Assembly (NCBI GenBank): GCA_026710325.1
Contig: JAPORH010000203.1
Coordinates: 1 to 33,322, forward strand
Length of the DNA stretch: 33,322 nucleotides
Source of the DNA: Litoreibacter sp.
GTDB lineage: Bacteria > Pseudomonadota > Alphaproteobacteria > Rhodobacterales > Rhodobacteraceae
Direction of reading: 5' to 3'
Shown: piece by piece, positions 7,926 through 14,977 of the stretch
How the letters are laid out: each line of letters opens with the position of its first letter
How positions within the stretch are numbered: position 1 is the stretch's first letter
The notes under the pieces: model-generated
Databases searched by the model: none
What the model was told of the DNA's origin: nothing
Seen by the model: the letters and a program-made list of their open reading frames with translations, nothing else
Translations under genes and position numbers: made by a program

Positions 7926-8098
7926 CTGTCGTAATAGGCCCGCGTGTGTGCAGTGTCCTGCATCGTCTCGCGGGTCAGGTCCGGCTCGGCGGCTTCAGCA
8001 GCTGTCGTTCCAGAGGCCATCGCCACCGCGGCGGCAGGCGCTACGGTTCCGGCAAGTTTCAGAAAGTCTCTGCGATTGGTTTGTTCTTTCTTCGACAT
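7913..8098 (-). CDS. Small Tat-signal protein of formate dehydrogenase loci
   Basis: This is a 61-residue protein starting at ATG 8098 with a good AAGGAGAGGG site six bases upstream; the frame is open further upstream but without support. It has a full Tat motif (NRRDFLKLAG, residues 8-17), a hydrophobic Ala-rich h-region and a short mature part of about 25 residues ending YYDSARF. This matches the family described as formate dehydrogenase region TAT target (TIGR02811), always next to fdhA. Its function is not known. A role as exported helper or small FDH subunit is plausible from position, between the chaperone gene and fdhA. Confidence 0.85.
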   Translation of the reverse strand: MSKKEQTNRRDFLKLAGTVAPAAAVAMASGTTAAEAAEPDLTRETMQDTAHTRAYYDSARF

Positions 8099-8171
8099 GT
8101 CCCTCTCCTTATTGGCTACGGCCCGGTCGCCCGAACCCTTGGTGACTGCCCTGCGGCAGCCGGCGAAAATC

Positions 8172-8780
8172 TCAGGTGCCCCCCATGCGGAAGGCTTCTT
8201 GTTCAATCTCCATGAAAATGCGGCCCACGGTCCCGACAGGTGCGAAAAAGACCGAGTTCTTGGCCCCCTCAAGGTCCGCAAAGAAATGGCCCGCCCAAGG
8301 CGCGATATGTCCGTTAAAGAATGTGCGCTGCCTTTCGATATCGGCAGGCGTGCCGAAGCGGCCAATGATCTGCGCGCCCATCATCTCCATCAGTGACGCG
8401 ATATTGTCCTCAGGCTCGAACACGTTTGCGGCGCGCTCCATCCCCCGCGCTGCCATGTCCTGGCGCAACGTGGCCAGCGGCTTTTCGTTCAAGAACCCTG
8501 TCAGATAGTAACTGGCATAGGGCAGAAGCTCGCCCCGGCCCAAACCGATGAACAGCTTGTTGAATTCAGACTCAACTGCGCGTGGCTTAGATAGCTTCGC
8601 AACCGATGCGAGTGAAGCAATGGCACGGCCCAGCTCGCTGTCATCGCCCGAAAGCCCCGCGGTTTGCGCGATCAGCATCTCGTCGGCAGGCTGCGACAGG
8701 ATCACGCCTAGAAAGTTGTAAAGGTCCGCGCGCAGGCGGTCTTCCTCAGAAATCTCGGGGGTCGTGGCAGCCAAGCTCAT
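8172..8780 (-). CDS. TorD-family cytoplasmic chaperone for FdhA
   Basis: This 202-residue, all-helical, soluble protein has the TorD/DmsD look: RADLYNFLGVILSQPADEML at the N-terminus, an EFNKLFIGLGRGELLPYASYY block in the centre (YxxLFxG.G...l.P..S in the family), and E.DNIA.LMEMM. Such chaperones bind the Tat signal of a molybdoenzyme and hold it for cofactor insertion. FdhA and the small Tat protein are both candidate clients. It starts inside the end of the DUF3306 gene (ATGA overlap, 8777-8780), so the two are translationally coupled. Confidence 0.9.
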   Translation of the reverse strand: MSLAATTPEISEEDRLRADLYNFLGVILSQPADEMLIAQTAGLSGDDSELGRAIASLASVAKLSKPRAVESEFNKLFIGLGRGELLPYASYYLTGFLNEKPLATLRQDMAARGMERAANVFEPEDNIASLMEMMGAQIIGRFGTPADIERQRTFFNGHIAPWAGHFFADLEGAKNSVFFAPVGTVGRIFMEIEQEAFRMGGT

Positions 8781-9379
8781 CCGGTCCTCTGTTCGTCAAA
8801 TGTAAATGTCATGCGGCGGCGCGGGGCGGGAGCGAACACCTCCTCCTCCTCCGGTGCCTCGAAAGGCTCATCGGGTGCCTCGACCTGCGCTACGAGCACT
8901 GGCGGTTCTTCAATCTCAGCAGGTGCCTCTTCGACCTCTACCGGCTCTTCTTCTTCCGCCTCTTGCGCCTCAGCAGCCTCGGCCTGTCGTGCCATCTCCT
9001 CGACATGAGCCAGCATGCCTTTGCCAACCTGATAAGTGGTTTGCAGGTTTTCGATCACTGTGGCACTGTCGGTAAAATCCTCGCCGTAGTCCACGAGCCC
9101 GTCGATATTGGCCAAGACCGGGTTCAGCCGCCACAACCGGCGCAGCGCGCGGGTTTTCAAGCGCTGCGGCAGGGCCGAGGTCAGAAACTCGCGCACTTGC
9201 TCGGGACTTTCTAGTGTTTCGGGCGTGGCCAATCCGGCTTCGCTTAGCAGCTCTTCGTCGCTTTTCTCTGCAAGCTCAGCGTCACGTTCTTTTTTCTCGA
9301 CAGCGATCAGCGCGGCTTCTTCCGCCAGCGCCTCCTGGGCGACCGCCTCGCGGCGGCGGGACCAGAAATCGCCGCTCAC
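8777..9379 (-). CDS. DUF3306 family protein
   Basis: This 200-residue protein begins MSGDFWSRRREAV, the signature start of DUF3306 proteins, which accompany DUF3305, TorD and fdh genes in proteobacteria. Residues about 15-60 are charged and helical. The centre (about 75-125) has the conserved LPQRLKTRALRRLWRLNP and NIDGLVDYGEDF blocks. The last third is Glu/Pro-rich low complexity and ends in a basic TRRMTF-like tail. There is no signal peptide, so it is probably cytoplasmic. The function is unknown; FDH assembly or cofactor delivery is inferred from constant neighbourhood. It overlaps both neighbouring genes by four bases. Confidence 0.88.
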   Translation of the reverse strand: MSGDFWSRRREAVAQEALAEEAALIAVEKKERDAELAEKSDEELLSEAGLATPETLESPEQVREFLTSALPQRLKTRALRRLWRLNPVLANIDGLVDYGEDFTDSATVIENLQTTYQVGKGMLAHVEEMARQAEAAEAQEAEEEEPVEVEEAPAEIEEPPVLVAQVEAPDEPFEAPEEEEVFAPAPRRRMTFTFDEQRTG

Positions 9380-9939
9380 TGCACGCGTCTCCGAAGTTGT
9401 GCGGGCGAGGCATAGATGTCGCCCGCTTTGCCAATGCGCGGGTCGCCGATCCCATCTTCGACAAGATCAACACGCCGCTTGTCGCGCTTGCGTTTCACAA
9501 ACGCTTCTTCCTCATAGAACCGGTCGACGAAATCCTTCACCAACTCGCGCAGCAAAGGCGGCATAGCGACCTTCTCGACAATCTCCTCCCCGCTATCGGT
9601 GTAATCCTGCGCCTCGTATGGCGAAGCAGTTACCAACACCACGTCGAGCGGATGCTCGCCCTCACCTTGTCGTATGATCACGTAGACGGATGGCGTCTCG
9701 GATTGCAGCCCGTGCAAATAAGCCTCGGCCTCTGCGCCGTGTAGCTCCAAAGTTTCGGTCGAAGCATGGTATTCGACGGCGTCACCATCGCGGCGCAATT
9801 CATGCCAATGAGCGGGCGCTGCACCCGGCAAAACCGCGCTCGCGCTCCATGCATATTTCTGCCACCGGGTCACGCCCGGAGTGCGCCTTAGGACCACGCC
9901 GATTGGAACGGCGTTATATGCCCTGGGGTTGTGATACAT
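9376..9939 (-). CDS. DUF3305 family protein, first gene of the fdh operon
   Basis: This 187-residue soluble protein contains PIGVVLRRTPGVTRWQKYAW near the start and PYEAQDYTDSGEEIVEKVAMP in the middle, both typical of DUF3305. Its end is basic (KRKRDKRRVDL). DUF3305 has no proven biochemical role; it always sits with DUF3306 and respiratory FDH genes. This is the promoter-proximal gene of the leftward operon, with GGGAGG about ten bases before ATG 9939. It is coupled to DUF3306 by an ATGA overlap. Confidence 0.88.
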   Translation of the reverse strand: MYHNPRAYNAVPIGVVLRRTPGVTRWQKYAWSASAVLPGAAPAHWHELRRDGDAVEYHASTETLELHGAEAEAYLHGLQSETPSVYVIIRQGEGEHPLDVVLVTASPYEAQDYTDSGEEIVEKVAMPPLLRELVKDFVDRFYEEEAFVKRKRDKRRVDLVEDGIGDPRIGKAGDIYASPAQLRRRVQ

Positions 9940-10096
9940 GCCTTGATGGCCTCCCTTACCGTATACCTTTGTATGGAAACCGGGATCCGCAAAGCGTTTT
10001 CTGCCTAATTGCGCGGCAGTTTGTGAAAACCGGTCATTTTGGGCAGGATGACCACCCGCTTGCGCTTGATCTGGTCTAAATGTCTATCCTGAGTGA

Positions 10097-10113
10097 TTCC
10101 GTTGGAAACGGAA
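10097..10113. promoter_or_regulatory. Palindrome TTCCGTT-GGA-AACGGAA, candidate operator
   Basis: Perfect seven-base arms around a three-base centre, 17 bases overall, in the divergent control region. Size and symmetry suit a dimeric Fis-type activator such as the operon's own regulator; this assignment is inference. Confidence 0.45.
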
Positions 10114-10151
10114 CGCCGCGCCTTCGCACGAATCAAGCGCCGCGACGCGCC

Positions 10152-10166
10152 TTTCGGCCCCCGAAA
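10152..10166. promoter_or_regulatory. Palindrome TTTCGG-CCC-CCGAAA
   Basis: Perfect six-base arms around CCC, lying 55 bases right of the first palindrome (start to start). It could be a second binding site. Being short and GC-rich, chance is possible. Confidence 0.35.
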
Positions 10167-10213
10167 TCCCGCACAGAAAAGCGATTGCGAGCGCGCCAGA
10201 ATCATGTGTAGCC

Positions 10214-10219
10214 TATGAT
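10214..10219 (+). promoter_or_regulatory. Possible -10 element (TATGAT) for the polyferredoxin gene
   Basis: TATGAT matches the sigma-70 -10 consensus at five of six positions. No good -35 lies 16-18 bases upstream, so activator dependence is possible. Transcription would start near 10226, at the foot of the leader hairpin. Confidence 0.3.
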
Positions 10220-10223
10220 CTCA

Positions 10224-10252
10224 GCAGCCCTTTGAGGGACGGAAAGGGCTGC
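10224..10252 (+). promoter_or_regulatory. Strong leader stem-loop upstream of the polyferredoxin gene
   Basis: GCAGCCCTTT (10224-10233) and AAAGGGCTGC (10243-10252) are perfect ten-base arms around a nine-base loop. The hairpin ends about seven bases before the GGGGAGGA ribosome binding site of the gene at 10272. It may protect the 5' end or modulate translation. Confidence 0.6.
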
Positions 10253-10271
10253 GGCAAGGGGAGGAAACGCA

Positions 10272-12221
10272 ATGCCTAAGTCATTGATTACATGCGACTG
10301 TTTGGGCAGTCAGCAGGTCGACGCAGATGCACTGTCGGACAGCACCGGCCTTGATGTCCGCCCCCCCTGCACCGCCCTCTGCACAACTCAGATCGACAAG
10401 GCGGCCGAGGCCCTTCAAGCCGGTGATGCAATTTTTTGTTGCACGCAGGAGGCGCGCACCTTCGAAGCCCTTGCCGACGAATTGGGGGTAGAGGCCCCCC
10501 CGACCCTCGACCTGCGCGACCGGGCCGGTTGGACCGATGACACGGCCTCCACCCTACCCAAAATGTCCGCGCTGATAGCAGAGGCGATGCTGCCCGCAGC
10601 CCCCGCCAAGACGCTCGACGTCGTCTCGGAAGGGCTCTGCCTGATCCTTGGCCCTGCTGACACCGCACTCGCGGCGGCGGAACAGCTCTCCGATCACCTT
10701 GGCGTCACCGTGCTACTCGACAACGCCGAAGAGCTGCCTGACACCCGCGATTTCGACGTCATCATCGGCAAGCTGCGCAGCGCCACCGGCGCGCTCGGCC
10801 AATTCGCCTTACGCATCGCCCAGCTGCAAATGATCGAGCCCGGCGGGCGCGGCGGCTTCACCTTGTCCGAGCCACGCGATGGCGGGGCGTCGGAATGCGA
10901 TATCGTGCTCGACCTGCGCGGTACCGATCCGCTTTTCCCCGCGCATGAAAAGCGCGAGGGGTATCTGCGCGCCGATCCCTCCCATGCGCCCTCGGTCGCT
11001 GCAGCGGTCATGGCCGCGTCCCACCTCACAGGAACATTCGAAAAGCCGCTATATGTCAGGGTCGAACCACTCCTTTGCGCCCATTCCCGGGCGGAACAAA
11101 CCGGTTGCACCCGATGCCTTGAACTGTGTCCCACCGGCGCGATCACGCCTGCAGGCGAGCATGTCAGCATTGACCCGATGATCTGCGCGGGCTGCGGGGC
11201 GTGTTCTGCCGCCTGCCCCTCGGGCGCTGTTAGCTATGACGCGCCTGCCGTCGACCTGACGATGCGCCGCGTCCAGACGCTGGCCAAAGCTTACTTGGAC
11301 GCGGGCGGCACCGCGCCCCGCCTGTTGGCCCATGACGCCCATGGGGCTGAGATGATCCGGCTCCTCGCGCGCCACGGCACGGGCCTGCCTGCAGATGTGA
11401 TCCCGCTGGAAATGTCTGCCATAGGTGCCTTCGGCCACGCGGAGGCGATCGCCGCGCTCGCGGCGGGGTTTGCGCATGTGACGATCCTGCCCGGCCCCGG
11501 CGCGGATCGCGATGCATTGAACGCACAGACAGCGCTCGCCACCGCCATCGCAGGGGAAAACCGCATCTCCCTGCTCGACACCTCGGACCCCGACGCACTC
11601 GGCGAAACGCTTCAAAGTGTTCAAGCACCAGCCCCGGTCGAAACCCCGGTCCGCCCCATGGGCACGCGCCGCCAGATCACCCGCCAGGCCGCCCGCGCCC
11701 TGCACCCTGAGACCGAGGCAATCGACCTGCCCGCAGGCGCTCCCTATGGCGCGGTACTCGTCGATACCGACAGCTGCACCCTCTGCCTGTCTTGCGTCTC
11801 GCTCTGCCCGGCGGGGGCGCTTGGCGACAACCCCGACAAGCCGCAGCTACGCTTTCAGGAAGACGCGTGCTTACAATGTGGGCTCTGCGCCTCGGTCTGC
11901 CCGGAGGACGCGATCACCTATGAACCCCGCCTCAACCTGACCGAAGCCGCGCTGCGCCAAGAAGTCCTAAACGAGGAAGAGCCCTTCGCCTGTATCGAAT
12001 GCGGCGTTCTCTTTGGGTCCAAATCCGCGATCGACCGCATCACCGAAAAGCTGACCGGGCATTCCATGTTCTCCGACCCGGAAAAGCTCAAGATGATCCA
12101 GATGTGCGACAATTGCCGCGTAAACGCCCAGTATCATTCGGAAAACAACCCGTTTGCGGCAGGCGAGCGCCCGCGCCCGCGCACCACCGATGACTATTTC
12201 TCAGACCGCAAGGATCACTGA
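10272..12221 (+). CDS. Polyferredoxin-type 4Fe-4S protein of the fdh island
   Basis: This 649-residue cytoplasmic protein has no signal or membrane helix. The N-terminus has cysteines C8, C10, C33, C37, C56 and C57, resembling the Cys-rich start of HdrA/MvhD-like electron-transfer proteins. Two ferredoxin sites follow at about 279-320 (CTRCLELCPTGAI, CAGCGACSAACPSGAV) and two more at about 500-550 (CTLCLSCVSLCPAGAL, CLQCGLCASVCPEDAI). A C-terminal CIECG and CDNC add another possible metal site. It is likely an electron carrier or a redox helper for FDH maturation. Proteins of this layout recur beside fdh in alphaproteobacteria but have no proven function that I know of. The GGGGAGGA site fixes the start. 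The last seven bases overlap the convergent cytochrome gene. Confidence 0.85.
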   Translation: MPKSLITCDCLGSQQVDADALSDSTGLDVRPPCTALCTTQIDKAAEALQAGDAIFCCTQEARTFEALADELGVEAPPTLDLRDRAGWTDDTASTLPKMSALIAEAMLPAAPAKTLDVVSEGLCLILGPADTALAAAEQLSDHLGVTVLLDNAEELPDTRDFDVIIGKLRSATGALGQFALRIAQLQMIEPGGRGGFTLSEPRDGGASECDIVLDLRGTDPLFPAHEKREGYLRADPSHAPSVAAAVMAASHLTGTFEKPLYVRVEPLLCAHSRAEQTGCTRCLELCPTGAITPAGEHVSIDPMICAGCGACSAACPSGAVSYDAPAVDLTMRRVQTLAKAYLDAGGTAPRLLAHDAHGAEMIRLLARHGTGLPADVIPLEMSAIGAFGHAEAIAALAAGFAHVTILPGPGADRDALNAQTALATAIAGENRISLLDTSDPDALGETLQSVQAPAPVETPVRPMGTRRQITRQAARALHPETEAIDLPAGAPYGAVLVDTDSCTLCLSCVSLCPAGALGDNPDKPQLRFQEDACLQCGLCASVCPEDAITYEPRLNLTEAALRQEVLNEEEPFACIECGVLFGSKSAIDRITEKLTGHSMFSDPEKLKMIQMCDNCRVNAQYHSENNPFAAGERPRPRTTDDYFSDRKDH

Positions 12222-12952
12222 TGCTCGAGCGGTTGACCCAAATCGGCGGCGGCCATAGCCGCGACATAGGCCATCAGGGCCTCCAACTCGTCGATATCAA
12301 GCTCAATGGGCGATATCGGAGACGGCCGATTGATTGGAAACGGATCGGTTACGTCGGTGATTTGGGTGAAAGCCGGGTGCGGGTTCAGCACGTAAAAGGC
12401 GGCGAACCGCTCCTCCCAATCTGCCAGCGCGCGCAGCACACTGAAGCTGGGCGTAGAGCCGATGCCCCAACCTGTGGTGGCTTTGTCGACCGCGTGGCAG
12501 CGCGTGCATTTCTCAACCGAAACTTTGTGCCCGAGCGCGGCATCGCCGTCGATGCTCACTTCGACAACTGCGCGTTCTTCGGCGACAGGCGGGCCAAAAG
12601 GTGCCACCCCATCCGGCGCAAAGCTCGCCAAAGTGCGCTGCCCGATATCAGACAGAAGCCAATCGGAGAGTTTTTTGGTACCGGAGTGATCGGCGTTTCG
12701 CAGATCGATGTGCCAGGTCTGCCCCAGCCCCGAAAACGCCGCTCGACCTGTCTCACCAAGCGCCAAATCTGCCGTTTCGGGACTGTCCACTTGTTCAATC
12801 CGCACCTGTGTTTTCAACGAAAACCGCGGCAGAATGAATTTCAGAATGCCGCTGTCTACCAGAGCCTCAGGCGCATGCAGCCGCACCAGCCGATCATCGG
12901 CAAGGGCCGCCCAAGGCAAGCACAACATCAAGATCAAAGCGCGCCACATCAT
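12215..12952 (-). CDS. Periplasmic c-type cytochrome with N-terminal binding-protein-like segment
   Basis: This 245-residue protein has a signal peptide (MMWRALILMLCLPWAALA). Its heme site is CTRCH (149-153) within a cytochrome c domain running to about 235. No Met in a typical axial position follows; H192 (NPHPAF) is a candidate sixth ligand. Residues 22-122 are unusual. RLHAPEALVDSGILKFILPRF resembles the first strand and helix of TupA/ModA-like binding proteins, and KKLSDWLLSDIGQRTLASF with GVAPFGPP resembles their C-terminal helix and tail. The middle of a normal binding protein is missing. It runs opposite to the genes on both sides: it converges with the ferredoxin gene and is divergent from DUF6494. 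Confidence 0.85.
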   Translation of the reverse strand: MMWRALILMLCLPWAALADDRLVRLHAPEALVDSGILKFILPRFSLKTQVRIEQVDSPETADLALGETGRAAFSGLGQTWHIDLRNADHSGTKKLSDWLLSDIGQRTLASFAPDGVAPFGPPVAEERAVVEVSIDGDAALGHKVSVEKCTRCHAVDKATTGWGIGSTPSFSVLRALADWEERFAAFYVLNPHPAFTQITDVTDPFPINRPSPISPIELDIDELEALMAYVAAMAAADLGQPLEHQ

Positions 12953-13011
12953 TGGGCAAGCCTAGGCGCGCGACCCGCATCCCGTCAATCTCAGCAAAAC
13001 GGAGCAGAAAA

Positions 13012-13203
13012 ATGAGCGATGATTTCAACATGTCCATGCGCAAATTCCTCAAGCAGGTGGGCGTCACCTCCCAGCAGGCGATTGAGGAGGCCGTGCGCGC
13101 AGCCGACGGCAGCGGCAAAACCTACGCGGTCAAAGCCGTGGTCACGATCGAGGAGCTCGGCATGAGCCACGAGGTCACCGGCACGATCTCGGGCGGGGAA
13201 TAA
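13012..13203 (+). CDS. DUF6494 family small protein
   Basis: This 63-residue soluble protein starts at ATG 13012 behind GGAGCAGAAA; an upstream in-frame extension lacks a ribosome site and would run into the cytochrome start. MSDDFNMSMRKFLKQVGVTS.QAIEEAVR is the conserved helix block of DUF6494, followed by a small beta sheet (TYAVKAVVTIEEL). The function is unknown. It begins the rightward group with mrp, the ligase-like gene and the DUF6505-like gene, with only five bases to mrp, so it may be a client or partner of the Mrp ATPase. Confidence 0.85.
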   Translation: MSDDFNMSMRKFLKQVGVTSQQAIEEAVRAADGSGKTYAVKAVVTIEELGMSHEVTGTISGGE

Positions 13204-13208
13204 GACGC

Positions 13209-14279
13209 GTGGCGATGACCAGAGATACTGTAACCGCAGCCCTCAAAGGGATTGAAGACCCGGTCGCAGGCGGCGACATCATGGCCTCCGGCGTGGTGCG
13301 CGCTTTGCAAGTGGGCGAGGATGGCGCAGTGCGGTTCGTCATGGAAATCCCGCCCTCCCAGGCGCAGGTCTATGAGGATGTGAAGGCGGCAGCCGAAGCC
13401 GCTTTGGCGAAGCTCGAGGGCATCGGATCGGTCTCCATCGTGATGACCGGCCATTCCCAGCCTGCTCCACCACCCGACCTAAAACCGCAGCGCGCAGCCC
13501 AACCCAAAGGCCCGGAAAAACTGCCGGGCGTGGAGCGGATCGTTGCTGTCGCTTCTGGCAAAGGGGGCGTCGGCAAATCCACCGTTGCGGCAAATTTGGC
13601 CTGCGCGCTGGCCCAACAAGGCCGACGGGTCGGGCTGCTGGACGCGGATGTCTACGGGCCCTCGCAGCCGCGCATGCTGGGTGTCTCCGGCAGGCCCGCC
13701 AGCCCCGACGGCAAGATCATCCTGCCGATGCGCAATCATGGCGTCACGATGATGTCGATTGGCCTGATGACGAACGAGGATCAGGCCGTCGTTTGGCGCG
13801 GGCCCATGCTGATGGGCGCGTTGCAGCAAATGATGACGCAGGTGCAATGGGGCGCATTAGACGTGCTGCTGGTCGACCTGCCGCCTGGCACGGGTGACGT
13901 GCAAATGACGCTGGCGCAAAAGGCGGAGGTGACCGGCGCAGTCATCGTCTCCACCCCGCAAGACGTGGCCCTTTTGGACGCGCGCAAGGGCATCGATATG
14001 TTTCAGCAATTGAACGTCCCGATCCTGGGCATGATCGAAAACATGTCCACGCATATCTGCTCCAATTGCGGGCATGAGGAGCATGTCTTCGGCCATGGCG
14101 GTGTTGCGGCAGAGGCGGACAAGCTGGGTGTGCCGCTTCTGGCCGAGGTGCCTCTCGATCTGCAAATCAGGCTGGCTGCCGATGGCGGCGCGCCGATAGC
14201 CGTCAGCCAGCCCGACAGCGCGCAGGCGCAAGCCTTCCACAATGTCGCTAAGGCGCTCGTCGACGGAGGCCATGCATGA
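13209..14279 (+). CDS. apbC: Mrp/NBP35-type P-loop ATPase, Fe-S carrier
   Basis: The protein has 356 residues from GTG 13209 (ATG 13215 is an alternative). Residues about 5-80 form a DUF59/MIP18-like domain. Residues 109-355 are the Mrp ATPase with deviant Walker A GKGGVGKST (117-125), LDADVYGPSQPRM, and VDLPPGTGDVQMTL. A CSNC motif near 278 is the expected bridging [4Fe-4S] site of the dimer. Mrp/ApbC proteins carry Fe-S clusters to apo-proteins. A copy inside the fdh island probably serves FDH or the polyferredoxin, and may not be the cell's only Mrp. It overlaps the next gene (ATGA). Confidence 0.93.
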   Translation: MAMTRDTVTAALKGIEDPVAGGDIMASGVVRALQVGEDGAVRFVMEIPPSQAQVYEDVKAAAEAALAKLEGIGSVSIVMTGHSQPAPPPDLKPQRAAQPKGPEKLPGVERIVAVASGKGGVGKSTVAANLACALAQQGRRVGLLDADVYGPSQPRMLGVSGRPASPDGKIILPMRNHGVTMMSIGLMTNEDQAVVWRGPMLMGALQQMMTQVQWGALDVLLVDLPPGTGDVQMTLAQKAEVTGAVIVSTPQDVALLDARKGIDMFQQLNVPILGMIENMSTHICSNCGHEEHVFGHGGVAAEADKLGVPLLAEVPLDLQIRLAADGGAPIAVSQPDSAQAQAFHNVAKALVDGGHA

Positions 14280-14977
14280 GCGAGCCGCTCACATTCCCCC
14301 CGCTGATGTGGGGGGAGGAGGCGACTGACGACGCCTTGGACCATGCCGCGAGACGGGCCGCTTTGGGCTGCGACGCCGGGCTTGTCAGCTACATCCTCGC
14401 CACCGACAGGGCGGAGGCCGCTTTGGTCTTCGCCCCGGAAGTCCCGCTGAAAGAGGCCATGACCATGCTGCCGCTGTGCGGCGTTGGTTTTCAAAACGCA
14501 CTCGGCGCGCTGGCCCCGCCGGAGGTCGCGCTGCATCTGGCCTGGGACGGCACGATCCGCATAAACGGCGCGCGCTGCGGAGGGTTTCGCGTCATGAGCG
14601 CGACGAATGATCCGGAGGCCGTGCCCGACTGGCTCGTGATCGGTTGGTCCCTCCCCCTCCTGCCAGTCAACGCCGAGACTGGAAATGACCCTGACCACAC
14701 CGCACTTTTCGTTGAAGGCTGCGCCGATGTCGCCCCTTCCGATCTGGTCGAAGCCTGGGCACGTCACACGCTGAACTGGCTCTCTCGTTGGGAAAATGAG
14801 GGGGCCCGACCCTTGGCGGCCGAGTGGCGCGGGCTGGCCCATGGCGTGGGCGAAGAGGTCACACAAGGCGCGCTGACTGGCACCTTCCTGGGCGTCGATG
14901 AAGCCTTCGGCATGCTGCTCCGTAATGACGCTAAAACCCACCTGATCCCGCTCACCACCTTACTGGAGGACAGCTGA
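14276..14977 (+). CDS. Biotin/lipoate ligase-like protein (DUF4444 type), probably non-ligase
   Basis: The 233 residues have the layout of the biotin/lipoate A/B ligase-like family with a C-terminal DUF4444-type beta domain (GLAHGVGEEVTQGALTGTFLGVDEAFGMLLR). The usual GRGRxGR loop cannot be found. In the block that normally reads DG.KLAGIL the sequence is NGARCGGFRV, so the catalytic lysine appears replaced by Arg or Cys. It may bind a cofactor or a carrier protein without ligating. Overlaps with mrp upstream and with the DUF6505-like gene downstream place it in one translational unit. Confidence 0.75.
   Translation: MSEPLTFPPLMWGEEATDDALDHAARRAALGCDAGLVSYILATDRAEAALVFAPEVPLKEAMTMLPLCGVGFQNALGALAPPEVALHLAWDGTIRINGARCGGFRVMSATNDPEAVPDWLVIGWSLPLLPVNAETGNDPDHTALFVEGCADVAPSDLVEAWARHTLNWLSRWENEGARPLAAEWRGLAHGVGEEVTQGALTGTFLGVDEAFGMLLRNDAKTHLIPLTTLLEDS

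Larger units (their letters stand above)
9940..10271. promoter_or_regulatory. Divergent control region between the fdh operon and the polyferredoxin gene
   Basis: This 332-base stretch without a convincing gene separates the leftward fdh operon from the rightward ferredoxin gene. It holds two short palindromes (10097-10113, 10152-10166), a leader hairpin (10224-10252) and three copies of a TGRAAAC(C)GG-like motif (9974, 10024, 10103). I found no sigma-54 -24/-12 element with correct spacing on either strand, in keeping with a regulator that lacks GAFTGA. Confidence 0.7.

Noticed and set aside
8099-8365. Extended N-terminus of the small Tat protein
   Set aside because: It would overlap the chaperone gene, and the Tat motif plus ribosome site place the start at 8098.
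9986-10011. Sigma-54-like promoter on the - strand (AGGCAGAAAACGCTTTGC)
   Set aside because: GG and GC elements are not ten bases apart (spacings are off by two or three), and the operon's regulator lacks GAFTGA.
10066-10080. FNR/Anr-like box (TTGATCTGGTCTAA) in the fdh control region
   Set aside because: Only the left half matches TTGAT-N4-ATCAA; the right half does not.
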